Shown here: in pieces, positions 34,276 to 43,230 of the stretch | How the letters are laid out: each line of letters starts with the position of its first letter | Position numbering within the stretch: the first letter of the stretch is position 1 | Source: Streptomyces sp. NBRC 110035 | GTDB lineage: Bacteria > Actinomycetota > Actinomycetes > Streptomycetales > Streptomycetaceae | Direction: 5' to 3' | NCBI RefSeq assembly: GCF_000829695.1 | Contig: NZ_BBNN01000036.1 | Location: 1-64,000 of the forward strand | Length of the DNA: 64,000 nt | Program-made: the position numbers and the translations under genes | The notes under the pieces: generated by a model | What the model was told of the DNA's origin: nothing | What the model saw: the letters and a program-made list of their open reading frames with translations, nothing else | The model's database searches: none

Positions 34276-35522
34276 GCAGCACTCGGCAACCCCGCCGCGC
34301 GGCCGTCACCGGCATCGGTGTGATCGCACCCAACGGGCAGCGGACCGACGCCTACTGGAAGTCCGTCAGCGAAGGCATCGGCGTGCTGGACCGCATCACC
34401 CGTGAGGGCTGCGGGCACCTGCCGCTGCGGGTGGCGGGCGAGGTCCGCTCCTTCGACGCGGCGGCCCTCATCGAGGACCGGTTCCTGGTCCAGACCGACC
34501 GGTTCAGCCATTTCGCGATGGCGGCTGCCGCCCTCGCCCTCGACGACGCCGGGCTCGGCAGCGGTGATCCCGCGGAGCCGTTCTCCGTCGGCGTGGTCAC
34601 CGCGGCCGGCTCCGGCGGCGGTGAGTTCGGGCAGCGTGAGCTGCAGAAGCTGTGGGGGCAGGGCCCCCGGTTCGTCGGCCCGTACCAGTCCATCGCCTGG
34701 TTCTACGCCGCGAGCACCGGACAGATCTCCATCCGCAGCGGTTTCAAGGGCCCGTGCGGTGTGGTGGCGAGCGACGAGGCCGGCGGCCTCGACTCGCTCG
34801 CGCACGCCGCCGGGGCGGTCCGGCGCGGCACCGACACGATGGTCGTCGGGGCCGCGGAGGCCCCACTGGCCCCGTACTCGATGGTCTGCCAGCTCGGCTA
34901 CCCCGAGATCAGCACCGTCGAGGACCCGGACCTCGCCTACCGCCCCTTCACCGCGAAGGCCTGCGGGTTCGTGCCCGCCGAGGGCGGTGCGCTGCTCGTC
35001 GTCGAGGACGAGAACCGGGCCCGCGGGCGGGGGGTACCGGTGCGGGCCACCCTCGCCGGCCATGCCGCCACCTTCACCGGCGCCTCCCGGTGGGAGGAGT
35101 CGCGGGAGGGCCTGGCCCGCGCGATCCGCGGCGCCCTCGACGAGGCGGGCGCCGCGCCGGAGGACATCGACGTGGTGTTCGCCGACGCGATGGGCGTACC
35201 GGAGGCGGACCGCGCCGAGGCGCTGGCGATCGCCGACGCGCTGGGCGCGCACGGCAGGCGGGTACCCGTCACTGCGCCGAAGACCGGTTTCGGACGGGCC
35301 CACTGCGCGGCGCCCGTGCTGGACACGGTGGCCGCGGTGCTCGCCATGGAACACGGCCAGGTGCCGCCCACGCCCAACGTGTTCGACATCTGCCACGACC
35401 TCGACCTGGTGATGGCGCGTGCTCGGCCCGCCGAGCTGCGCACGGCCCTCGTCCTCAGCAGGGGACTCATGGGCTCCAACGCGGCGCTGGTCGTGCGCCG
35501 CGGCGGCGAATCCGCCCGGTAG
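34272..35522 (+). CDS. Chain-length factor (ketosynthase beta)
   Basis: Partner of the ketosynthase, 416 residues, setting polyketide length and starting synthesis by decarboxylating malonyl-ACP. The position of the ketosynthase cysteine is a glutamate here (VVASDEAGGLDS), where antibiotic-cluster factors usually have glutamine. The rest of the thiolase fold is intact (APKTGFGRAHCAAPVLD). Co-translated with KS-alpha. Confidence 0.94.
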   Translation: MSSTRQPRRAAVTGIGVIAPNGQRTDAYWKSVSEGIGVLDRITREGCGHLPLRVAGEVRSFDAAALIEDRFLVQTDRFSHFAMAAAALALDDAGLGSGDPAEPFSVGVVTAAGSGGGEFGQRELQKLWGQGPRFVGPYQSIAWFYAASTGQISIRSGFKGPCGVVASDEAGGLDSLAHAAGAVRRGTDTMVVGAAEAPLAPYSMVCQLGYPEISTVEDPDLAYRPFTAKACGFVPAEGGALLVVEDENRARGRGVPVRATLAGHAATFTGASRWEESREGLARAIRGALDEAGAAPEDIDVVFADAMGVPEADRAEALAIADALGAHGRRVPVTAPKTGFGRAHCAAPVLDTVAAVLAMEHGQVPPTPNVFDICHDLDLVMARARPAELRTALVLSRGLMGSNAALVVRRGGESAR

Positions 35523-35549
35523 GTCCGGGCGCGGAAGGAGCAGACACTC

Positions 35550-35810
35550 ATGATCACCACCGAAGTGACCGTCGACGAACTGGCCGTCCTGATGAAGAAG
35601 GCCGCCGGCATCACCGTCGACCCGCAGGAGCTGAAGCAGGCCGCGGAGTCCCCCTTCGACAGTTTCGGCCTCGACTCGCTCGGCCTGCTCGGCATCGTCG
35701 GTGAGCTGGAGAACCGTTACGGCCTCTCCCTTCCTCCCGACTCGGAGCGCTGCAGGTCGCCCCGGGAGTTCCTGGACCTCGTCAACAGCACCCTCAAGGC
35801 TGGAGCCTGA
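35550..35810 (+). CDS. Acyl carrier protein of the spore-pigment synthase
   Basis: An 86-residue ACP. The phosphopantetheine serine is in FGLDSLGLLGIVGELENRYG, the normal context for type II polyketide ACPs. GGAAGGAG lies upstream of the ATG at 35550. It is two bases before the aromatase gene. Confidence 0.95.
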   Translation: MITTEVTVDELAVLMKKAAGITVDPQELKQAAESPFDSFGLDSLGLLGIVGELENRYGLSLPPDSERCRSPREFLDLVNSTLKAGA

Positions 35811-35812
35811 AA

Positions 35813-36295
35813 GTGGCAGGACACACCGAGAACAGCATCACCGTCGACGCTCCCTTCGACCTCGTCTGGGAGATGACCAACGACCTCGAGAACTGGCCGA
35901 ACCTGTTCAGCGAGTACGCGTCGGTCGAGGTGCTCTCCCGCGAGGGGGACACCACGACGTTCCGGCTGACCATGCACCCGGACGACAACGGGAAGGTGTG
36001 GAGCTGGGTCTCCGAGCGCACCCCCGACCGGGCCCGCCGGACCGTGCGCGCCCGCCGTGTCGAGACGGGCCCGTTCGCCCACATGGACATCCTGTGGGAG
36101 TACGAACAGCTGCCGGACGGCGTCCGGATGAACTGGACGCAGGACTTCGCAATGAAGCCCGACGCGCCGGTCGACGACGCCTGGATGACGGACAACATCA
36201 ACCGCAACTCGCGTACGCAGATGGCGCTCATCCGGGACCGGATCGAGCAGGCCGCCGGCGAGCGCAGGGGCACCGCGTCCGTCACCTCCGGCTGA
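35813..36295 (+). CDS. Polyketide aromatase/cyclase (SRPBCC, WhiE ORFVI type)
   Basis: A 160-residue START/SRPBCC-fold cyclase that folds and aromatises the nascent polyketide. Characteristic parts are the N-terminal SITVDAPFDLVWEMTNDLENWPNLFSEY and the mid-protein ILWEYEQLPDGVRMNWTQDF. It starts at a GTG two bases after the ACP stop codon, so it is co-translated. Confidence 0.93.
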   Translation: MAGHTENSITVDAPFDLVWEMTNDLENWPNLFSEYASVEVLSREGDTTTFRLTMHPDDNGKVWSWVSERTPDRARRTVRARRVETGPFAHMDILWEYEQLPDGVRMNWTQDFAMKPDAPVDDAWMTDNINRNSRTQMALIRDRIEQAAGERRGTASVTSG

Positions 36296-36323
36296 CCGCC
36301 GACCGATCCGGAAAGGACCGTCG

Positions 36324-36659
36324 ATGCACCACGCACTCATCGTGGCCCGTATGGCGCCCGATTCGGCCTCGCAGATCGCCGAGGTGTTCGCCGCCTCCGA
36401 CCGGGGCGAACTCCCCGGCCTGATCGGGGTGAACAGGCGCCGGCTCTTCCAGTTCGGCGACGACGTGTATCTGCACCTCATCGAGTCCGAGCGGGACCCG
36501 GCGCCCGCCATCGCGAAGGTGGCCGGGCACCCCGAGTTCCGCGGCATCAGCGAACGGCTGGAGGCCTACGTCAGTCCGTACGACCCCCAGACCTGGCGCG
36601 GCCCCAAGGACGCCATGGCGCAGTGCTTCTACCACTGGGAGCGCGGCGCCGGCTCCTGA
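36324..36659 (+). CDS. TcmI-family polyketide cyclase (WhiE ORFVII type)
   Basis: A 111-residue ferredoxin-like cyclase of the TcmI family (HHALIVARMAPDSASQIAEVFAASD, RRRLFQFGDDVYLHLIES, then the DPQTWRGPKDAMAQCFYHW tail), which closes the last ring(s). GGAAAGGA lies upstream. It is the last gene of the core whiE operon; its 3' end overlaps a minus-strand remnant of an O-methyltransferase gene. Confidence 0.92.
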   Translation: MHHALIVARMAPDSASQIAEVFAASDRGELPGLIGVNRRRLFQFGDDVYLHLIESERDPAPAIAKVAGHPEFRGISERLEAYVSPYDPQTWRGPKDAMAQCFYHWERGAGS

Positions 36660-37000
36660 GCACCGGCCCGGAACACCCCCGGGGCCGCCGGTCCCGCGTA
36701 TGTCGCGGAGCCGGCGGCCCCGGGGGGGTGGCCCCGGCCGGTGCGGTACGGATCAGCCGGGGCGGCGCACTCGACGGCGTGCGGGCAGGCGTCGACCGGC
36801 CGGACCTCGCCGATGACCGGGCCCGCGTCGGTCGGCCGGTCGGTCATGCTCCGCCGGGCGTGCCCGGCACCGCCGACGTCGAGGAGCAGCAGGCCCGTGG
36901 CCGTGGTGAACCGCATCGAGGGGGTGTGGTCGACGAGGTTCTCGATGACGACGACGCGCGCTCCGGGCCGCGCGGCGGAAGCCGGGGCGACTGTCGTCAT
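36629..37000 (-). pseudogene. C-terminal remnant of an O-methyltransferase
   Basis: An open frame of 123 codons. Its first 85 or so read like the end of an acetylserotonin/polyketide O-methyltransferase: GARVVVIENLVDHTPSMRFT, then LLLLDVGGAGHARRSMTD, then VRPVDACPHAVEC. The SAM-binding core is missing, and the tail beyond about 36740 is unrelated read-through into the whiE cyclase gene. Some spore-pigment clusters carry such a methyltransferase, so this may be a decayed tailoring gene. Assignment is by eye. Confidence 0.5.
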
Positions 37001-37078
37001 CCGTCGCCCCGCTTCTTCCGTCGTGCTGGGGAGGGGCGAGGGCGTGGTGAGGGGCGGGGCGGTGGCGCGGCGGGGCGT

Positions 37079-37849
37079 TCAGCACAGTCCGGCGGGCTCG
37101 GAGAGCGTGCAGGTGTTGCCGGCGAAGGTGTGGGGCGTGGCGGTGTCCCGGTCGGCCAGGTCGGCCGGGCCGTTGCCGGTGACCAGGTTGTCTCGGACGG
37201 CGTTGCGCTTGTGGGCGGCGCCCACGAAGCCCGTGCGGATCACGACACCACCGGACAGCGGGGAGGTGCCCCTGTTGCTCTCGACCCGGTTGTGGGCCAC
37301 GAGGGTGTCCTCGGCTCCGGTGAGGACGATGCCCGTGCCCTGCAGGAAGGGGAGCCGGGGTGTGGCGGCGCAGTGCTTGTTGTTGGCGTACAGGTGATTG
37401 TGGGGCACCCGCAGCCCGTCGGCGGCGGGCCCGGACCCGTCGCCCACCACGAACACGGCGACGCAGTTGCCGGCGGCCTCGTTGTGGGAGACGGTCAGGT
37501 TCCGCAGCCGCCGCACGGTGACGCCGACACGGTTGCCGGCCATGCGGTTGTGGCGGATCACCGTCATCCGGGCGTCCCGGGCGTCCTCCTCCGCGCCGGC
37601 GGTGTTGGAAACGAACAGTCCGGCGTCGCCGTTCGCCTCGAGCACGTTGTGGCTGAGTACGCTGCGCACCGAGCGCTGCTCGGCGATGCCCCACCTGCCG
37701 TTCTTCTCGGCGGTCACGCCCTGCACCCGGAGCCGGTCGGTGCCGGTGGCCCACAGCCCGTTCCGGGTGAAGCCGCGCAGCGTCAACGAGCTCACGGTGA
37801 CGTCCTCGAGCGGGGCCTTGTGCGTGCCGGTCACGCAGATGCCGTGTCC
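37079..37849 (-). pseudogene. 3' part of a right-handed parallel beta-helix protein gene
   Basis: About 256 codons with the repeating coil pattern of parallel beta-helix proteins: DVTVSSLTLRGFTRNGLWATG, VRSVLSHNVLEANGDAGLFV, MTVIRHNRMAGNRVGVTV, LTVSHNEAAGNCVAVFV, LVAHNRVESNRG, and NLVTGNGPADLADRD before the end (TLSEPAGLC). Reading upstream, the frame continues through GHGICVTGTHK and then meets permease sequence at about 37850. The signal peptide and first coils are absent. A GTG at 37834 could serve as a false start, giving 251 residues. Confidence 0.65.
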
Positions 37850-38236
37850 CGCCGCCGACGAAGGCGCCCGCCGACAGCGACACCGCCCCGCCGCCGATGC
37901 CGAGCACCACCACGGCGACCGCGCCCGTGGACGCCCCGGAGGACACGCCGAGGACGAACGGGTCGGCGAGCGGGTTGCGCAACAGGGACTGCATGATCGC
38001 GCCGCACAGGGCGAGTCCGGCGCCGCACAGGGCGGCGAGCAGGGTGCGCGGCATCCGCAGGTTCCACACGATTCCGTCGCGCAACGGTGTCAACGTGCTC
38101 TCGCCGCGGCCGACATCTCCACCACCGACGCCCACACGTCGGCGGTGGAGATGTCGGCGGCCCCGATGGTCACGGCGACGGAGGCGGCCAGCGCCGCGAG
38201 CCCGCCACCCGCCGGCAGCAGGGTGCGGAGGCTCAC
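37850..38236 (-). pseudogene. 5' part of a BtuC/FecCD-type permease gene
   Basis: About 129 codons of a cobalamin/iron-siderophore ABC permease: VSLRTLLPAGGGLAALAASV, then WNLRMPRTLLAALCGAGLALCGAIMQSLLRNPLADPFVLGVSSGAS, ending in SLSAGAFVGG. One base is missing near 38103-38107 (after VVEMSAA the frame shifts to GESTLTPLRDG). The remaining two thirds of the permease and any ATPase gene are gone; sequence jumps into the beta-helix remnant. The GTG start at 38236 overlaps the stop of the BtuF-like gene, as in an intact operon. Confidence 0.75.
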
Positions 38237-39295
38237 GTGGTGAGCCCGAGGTCGCGCAGGCCGGCGGCGACCTGCTCGATCCCTTCCACGGTGCGGAGGG
38301 AGGGGTTCATCGCCTGCCCGCTGAGCAGGACGTACCGCTTCTCCTTCACCGCGGCGAGGTTGCGTGTGGCCGGATGGGTCTCCAGGAAACGGATCTTCGC
38401 CTCGGCGGTTTCCGCTGTCTGGGACCTGCGGGTGAGGTCGGCGAGGACGATGACGTCGGGGTCGCGGTCGGCGACGGTCTCCCAGTCGATCTGCGGCCAC
38501 TCGTCGTGGGTGTCGGAGAAGGCGTTCTCGGCGCCGGTCGCGCGGGTGATGGCACCGGGGGCGCCGCAGCAGCCGGCCAGGTAGGGCGACTGCGAGTTGG
38601 CGAACCAGTACATGAGGGAGGTGCCGGAGGCGTCCAGGCCGTCGGTGGCCCTGCGCACCCGCTCCTCCAGTTCCGCGACCAGTTCGTCGCCGCGTTCCTC
38701 GACGCCGAACACGCGGGCGGGGTCGCGTATTTCGCCGTAGACGGTGTCGAGGGTGAGCGGCTTGCTGCGGGAGCCGTCGCCGCCGCTGTCGTTAGTCCTT
38801 TCCGGCGGCGCAGTCGGCCGGTGAGACGTACGTGGGTACGCCCAGCTCCTCGAACTGCTCGCGGGTGGCGACGCCGCCTCTGCCGAGCGTGGAGACGAAG
38901 GAGGCGGTGACGAAGTCGGGCTCGGTGTCCAGCACCTTCTCGAAGGACGGACCGTTGTCCGCCGGGCGGGGCACCGACGCGTTGGCCTTCTCGAGGCCTT
39001 TGGCCACCGGGTCGGTCCAGGTGGCGGTGCCGGCCATGCGGTCGGCGAGGCCGAGGGAGAGCAGGATCTCGGTGGTGTCCTGGTTGAGGGAGACGACCCG
39101 CTGTGGTGCGGACTTCACCGTGACCTGGTGCCCGCAGTTGTCGAGGGTGAGCGGGTGGCCGGACGCGGCGGGCTTGTCCGAGCCCTTGCCTGCGTCGTTG
39201 TCGCCGGAGCCACCGCCGCAGGCGGTGAGCAGCAGGGCGGGAGTGAGGAGAAGGACGGCGGCACGGCAGCGGGGGACGGAGAGAGCACGGGGCAC
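38233..39295 (-). pseudogene. BtuF-like cobalamin-binding lipoprotein with one inserted base
   Basis: Periplasmic-binding protein of the FecB/BtuF class: lipobox LLTAC, then APQRVVSLNQDTTEILLSLGLADRMAGTA, DFVTASFVSTLGRGG and the C-terminal VAAGLRDLGLTT. The frame stops at 38792 after CAAGKD. Removing one base (38794) joins it to NDSGGDGSRSKPLTLDTVYGEIRDPARVFGVEERGDELV and on to the end, giving about 353 residues. The cobalamin riboswitch just upstream identifies the substrate as vitamin B12 or a corrinoid. The start is a GTG. Confidence 0.8.
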
Positions 39296-39365
39296 GGGGA
39301 CGCCTTGCCTGTCGGGGCTCGTACGCGGAGCCTGGCCTACGAGGGACCCCACCACCCATGGCGGC

Positions 39366-39535
39366 GGGGTGCCAGCAGGTCTTCGGACTCGGGTTCGCCC
39401 GGACGGAGCGCCTTCCCGGGGCAGTGCGCGCCGTCCTTCCGGCCGGCCGCCCCAGTGGCGTCATGCATGCTCCGCCCGTCCCCCTCACCGCTGCGCGTCA
39501 GTTCCGGATTTCCACCGGATTCCCTGGCCTCGGAT
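39366..39535 (-). promoter_or_regulatory. Cobalamin riboswitch
   Basis: On the minus strand the leader runs GGGAATCCGGTGGAAATCCGG (about 39504-39524), then CTGACGCGCAGCGGTGAGG and ends with GAGTCCGAAGACCTGCTGGC (about 39371-39390). These are the conserved first stem and the B12-box of adenosylcobalamin riboswitches, in the right order and spacing. It lies 70 bases upstream of the BtuF-like start, so high B12 should switch that transcript off. Confidence 0.88.
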
Positions 39536-39888
39536 GTGGCACGACTGGCCCCGGAAGCGTACCAAGACCGGTCGGACGACCTGGACGGAGCGTATGGGGT
39601 TGCCGTGTCCGGTGCCGTCGGTGGCGGTGGTGGCGGCGGCGGTGGTGGCGGACCGGCCGGGCGTGGGGACTGCTCAGAGGGTTCGGACGCGTACGCTGCA
39701 GTTGTCCTGACGGGTGGACGGACGCCTCCCGCCGAGCCACGCCGGTGCGGGCACCGGCATTCTGGCCCCGAACGGGCCGCGACCTGCGTCGGCGCCGTCC
39801 ACGGCGCGTTCCGTGCAGGCCGTCGCGGGGAGCACCCGTGCGACGGCCTGCCGTGCGCGTTCCCCCTCGGCGCGCGGCCCCCGGAGGG
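39536..39888. other. Intergenic region upstream of the riboswitch
   Basis: 353 bases with no supported gene. A GGTGGC-rich low-complexity stretch runs from 39618 to 39655. The promoter of the riboswitch transcript should lie here, and a TACGCT -10-like box on the minus strand (near 39557) is possible but has no clear -35 partner. Confidence 0.45.
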
Positions 39889-40908
39889 TCAACGGCGGCG
39901 CAGCGAGGGGTCGAGCAGCGCGGGCGGGGTGTCGTTCTTCTCGTGCGCGGCCAGGTCGGTGCCGGGGGCGACCACGGCGTCGATCGCGTCCAGCACGTCG
40001 GCGGGGAGCACGGTGCCGGCTGCGGCGAGTTGCGAGCGCAGGTGGTCCAGTGTGCGAGGGCCGATCAGCGCGCTGGTCACAGCGGGGTGCGCGGTCACGA
40101 ATCCGAGCGCCAGCTGGATCAGGGTCAGGCCGGCCTCGTCGGCGATCCTGGCGAGTCGCTCGACGGCGTCGAGCCTGGCCCGGTTGGAGGGAATGGCGGT
40201 GTCGAAGCGCTGCGGCATGAACGTGGAGCGGTTGGTGGTGACGTCCCGGCCCTCGCGGACCACACCCGAGAGCCAGCCGGAGGCCAACGGGCTCCACACC
40301 AGTACGCCGAGGCCGTACTCCTCGGTCACGGGCAGCACGTGGGTCTCGATCCCGCGCTGCAGGATCGAGTAACTGGGCTGTTCGGTGACGTAGCGGCTCA
40401 GGCGATGGTCGCGGGCGGCCCACTGGGCCTGCACGATCCGGTGCGCCGGGAAGGTCGAGGAGCCGAAGTAGCGGATCTTTCCGGCGCGCTGCAGGTCGGT
40501 CAGCGCCGAGAGGGTCTCCTCGTCGCTGGTGCGCGGGTCCCATCGGTGGATCTGGTAGAGGTCGACGTGGTCGACGCCGAGGCGGCGCAGGCTGTCCTCA
40601 AGGGCGGTGACCAGCCAGCGGCGCGAACTGCCCTGATGATTTCGCTCGTCCCCCATGGGCATGGTCGCCTTCGTGGCCAGCACGATGTCGTCACGGCGCC
40701 CGGCGACGGCCCTGCCCACCATCTCCTCCGACTCGCCGCCGCTGTACGCGTCGGCGGTGTCGACGAGATTGATCCCTGCCTCCAGGGCTGCGTCGACGAC
40801 GGCGGTGACCTCGTCCTGAGTGGTGCGCCCGATCCTGCCGAAGTTCATCGCGCCGAGCGCGAGGGAGCTGACCTGCACGCCGGTGCGGCCCAAGGTGCGG
40901 TATTGCAT
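39889..40908 (-). CDS. Aldo/keto reductase
   Basis: NADPH-dependent aldo/keto reductase of 339 residues. The family pattern is complete: LGRTGVQVSSLALGAMNFG, INLVDTADAYSGGESEEMVG (active-site Asp and Tyr), the lysine in VLATKATMPMG and the histidine in VDLYQIHRWDP. The C-terminal LIGPRTLDHLRSQLAA is part of the cofactor site. The start ATG is at 40908. A promoter with an embedded TetR-type operator lies about 108 bases upstream, so expression is probably induced by a small molecule. Confidence 0.93.
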   Translation of the reverse strand: MQYRTLGRTGVQVSSLALGAMNFGRIGRTTQDEVTAVVDAALEAGINLVDTADAYSGGESEEMVGRAVAGRRDDIVLATKATMPMGDERNHQGSSRRWLVTALEDSLRRLGVDHVDLYQIHRWDPRTSDEETLSALTDLQRAGKIRYFGSSTFPAHRIVQAQWAARDHRLSRYVTEQPSYSILQRGIETHVLPVTEEYGLGVLVWSPLASGWLSGVVREGRDVTTNRSTFMPQRFDTAIPSNRARLDAVERLARIADEAGLTLIQLALGFVTAHPAVTSALIGPRTLDHLRSQLAAAGTVLPADVLDAIDAVVAPGTDLAAHEKNDTPPALLDPSLRRR

Positions 40909-41015
40909 GGCCGTGTTCCTCCATAGGGAGTGGGGTGTTGTGGTGGGGCGCGGCGTGGCCTGGGTGCCGGACGTCCGCTCCGGCACCACGAGAAAAGCGG
41001 AACACCGCTCCGGAA

Positions 41016-41044
41016 ACAATACGGAACGACGTTCCGTTTTACAA
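41016..41044 (-). promoter_or_regulatory. Promoter with embedded TetR-type operator
   Basis: On the minus strand: -35 TTGTAA (41044-41039), a 17-base spacer and -10 TATTGT (41021-41016). The spacer is almost filled by an inverted repeat with 8-bp arms, ACGGAACG-N-CGTTCCGT (41021-41037), typical of TetR-family operators. A bound repressor would cover the space between the two boxes. No tetR gene is present near it. Confidence 0.75.
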
Positions 41045-41192
41045 GCGCGGCAGTGGTACGGCGGCAGCGGCCGAAAGGACGGCACCCGCCGTCTTCGTCA
41101 CGGCGGGTACGGACACGCCGGTGCGCCGTCGCGGCCGGGGCCGGTGGTGCGCTCCCGAACCGGCTCGGCCGTCCGGCAGCGGTGGAGAACCG

Positions 41193-43230
41193 TCACGTGT
41201 CCTTGAGGGCGACCGAGAGGTCGGCCAAGTGGGCCGACACCGGACCGAGGGTGAGCAGCCCGCTGCCCGCGCCGGCCAGTTCGCCGGCCGCCGGGGCGAG
41301 CGCGGTGCGGGCACGTCGCATGCCGTCCCGGTCACCGAGGGCGAGTGCCGCTCGGGCGGTGAGGCACCACAGGGCCTCCTGGAGGAGGTCGCGCGGCGGT
41401 TCGGGAGTCCCGTGCAGGGCCTCGGCGGCCTCGGCGCGGCTGCCCTGTTCGAGCAGCATCAGCGGTCGGACCCAGTCCGCGTACGGTCCCCAGTCGACGG
41501 TCCCGTCGAAGCGCGGGGACAGGCCACGGCGCAGACGCAGGCACAGCAGCGCCAGCGGCAGCAGACCCCGGGCCAGGCCGGGCATGCCGCAGCCGTCCAG
41601 CAGGGCGGCCGCGTCCCGGTAGGCCGCCTCCGCCTCGGGGGCCGGTGCCCGGCCGGTCGCGTCCAGCCGCAGAGCGGCGTACCACCGGGTGAACACGGCG
41701 ACCAGCGGACGTTCGTGACGGGCGGCCAGACGGTCGGCGGCGGCCGCGTGCCGGTCGGCCGAGGGGAAGTCGCCGAGGGCGCCGCGCGCCTGCAGCCGGA
41801 CGAGGTGGCCGAGGATCTCGAACGTGGCCAGGCCGTGCCGGGCGGAGACGTCGGTCAGCTCCCTGCCGATCGCCTCCCGGCGCGGGGCCAGCCCGGTCCG
41901 GTCGAAGGACTGCATGAAGACGGCGTTGAGCGTGAACGCCAGCAGCGCCGGGTCTCCGAGACCGCGGGCCAGCTGCTCGGCCTGCCGGGCGGCCTGCGGA
42001 CCGCGCAGGCCGCCCGTGCCGCGCGATTCCAGGGCGATCGTCACCAGCAACCGGGCCTTGGCGGCCTCGTGGCCCCCGGCGGGCAGGGCTGCGAGGGTAC
42101 GCTCGGCGGCCCGGACGATGTGCGCCGCCTGCTTCGGGTCGTCCGAGCGCGTCCAGATCGCCGGGACGTCGTAGGCGCCGATCACTCGGGCGGTGAGTTC
42201 GGCGTCGCCGAGTTCCTCGGCCGCCATGACCGCCGAGACCCGGTGCTCGAAGGCGGCCGGCAGGCCGCCACCACCGCCGGCCACCGCCGGCCACCGCGAG
42301 GTCGCGCAGCAGTCCCACCGTGGATTCCAGGCGGGCCCGCGCGCTGGTGGCCACGGTGCGGTCGTACGAGGCAGCGGCCCGTTCCCACACCTGCCCCGCC
42401 GTCCCGCCGGTGCCGGAGGCGGGGCGCGCAGGGTCCGCTTGATGGAGGATGTCGGCCTCCAGGCCGCGCAGGCCCGGACCCGGCTCGATGCCCAGTTCCT
42501 CCGCGAGCGCGGTGCGGGCCTGCCGCAGCACGGCCAGTGCGTCGCCCTGACGGCCCGCGCGGTACAGCGCCAGGGCGAGCAGCCGCCAGGCGTGCTCCCG
42601 CCACGGGTGCTCCGTCGTGTGCACCCGCAGGTCGGCGGCCGCCCGCTCGGGGTGGCCCAGGGCCAGCAGCGCTTCGGCGTGCCGCTCGACGGCGTGCAGC
42701 CGCAGTTCGGTCAGGCGTCGGCTCTCCGCCCGAGCCCACGGCTGGTCCGCGAACTCCGCGTAGGCCGGTCCGCGCCACCGGCCGAGCACCTCCCCCAGCC
42801 GGGAGGCCACGTCCGTGGGCGGCAGCGCCGCGGCGGCGGTGACCTCCTGCTCGAAACACCAGGCGTCCACCTCGTCCGCGGCGGCGCGCAGCGCGTACCC
42901 GGGGCCTTCGGTGACCAGCAGCCCGGCCGGAGTACGCGGAGCGCGTTCCGGTTCCAGAGCACGGCGCAGCGCGGCGACGAACGTGCGTACCGAACCCACC
43001 GCGTCGCCGGGCGGATCGGGCCAGAGGTCGTCGATCAGACGCCGGAGGGGCACGACACGTCCCCGGGCGATGATCAGCCGCGCCAGCACCGAGCGGTGCC
43101 GGGGGCCCTTGAGGGCGATGGCCGTCCTGCCGCTCCCCTCCGCTCCGGCCTCAGCTCCTGCACCCGCGTCTGCGTCTGCGTCTGCGTTCCAGGCCACCAC
43201 CGGTCCGAGCACACCGAAGACGACACGCAC
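41193..43230 (-). pseudogene. SARP/AfsR-type regulator frameshifted by a 10-bp duplication
   Basis: Streptomyces antibiotic regulatory protein type activator. The first frame encodes the OmpR-like winged helix (ALKGPRHRSVLARLIIARGRVVPLRRLIDDLW) and the bacterial transcriptional activation domain (DEVDAWCFEQEV through WREHAWRLLALALYRAGRQGDALAVLRQAR, LAEELGIEPGPGL). After ...LLRDLAVAGG the frame shifts at two tandem copies of CCACCGCCGG (42271-42290). The other frame continues GGLPAAFEHRVSAVMAAEELGD to 41193 with a long helical repeat domain. Removing one copy gives about 675 residues without an NB-ARC domain. As written, only the DNA-binding and activation domains form one polypeptide. Confidence 0.82.
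42271..42290. repeat. 10-bp tandem duplication breaking the SARP gene
   Basis: Two perfect adjacent copies of CCACCGCCGG, followed by a partial third (CCACCG). The extra copy shifts the frame by one; removing it restores the reading exactly. Confidence 0.9.

Noticed and set aside
36753..38135. A 460-codon minus-strand frame covering permease and beta-helix remnants
   Set aside because: It reads permease sequence only at its start and then runs out of frame through the beta-helix remnant; no single protein fits.
39498..39740. Small histidine/arginine-rich frame upstream of the riboswitch
   Set aside because: Composition follows the GGTGGC-rich DNA; no start signal or family.
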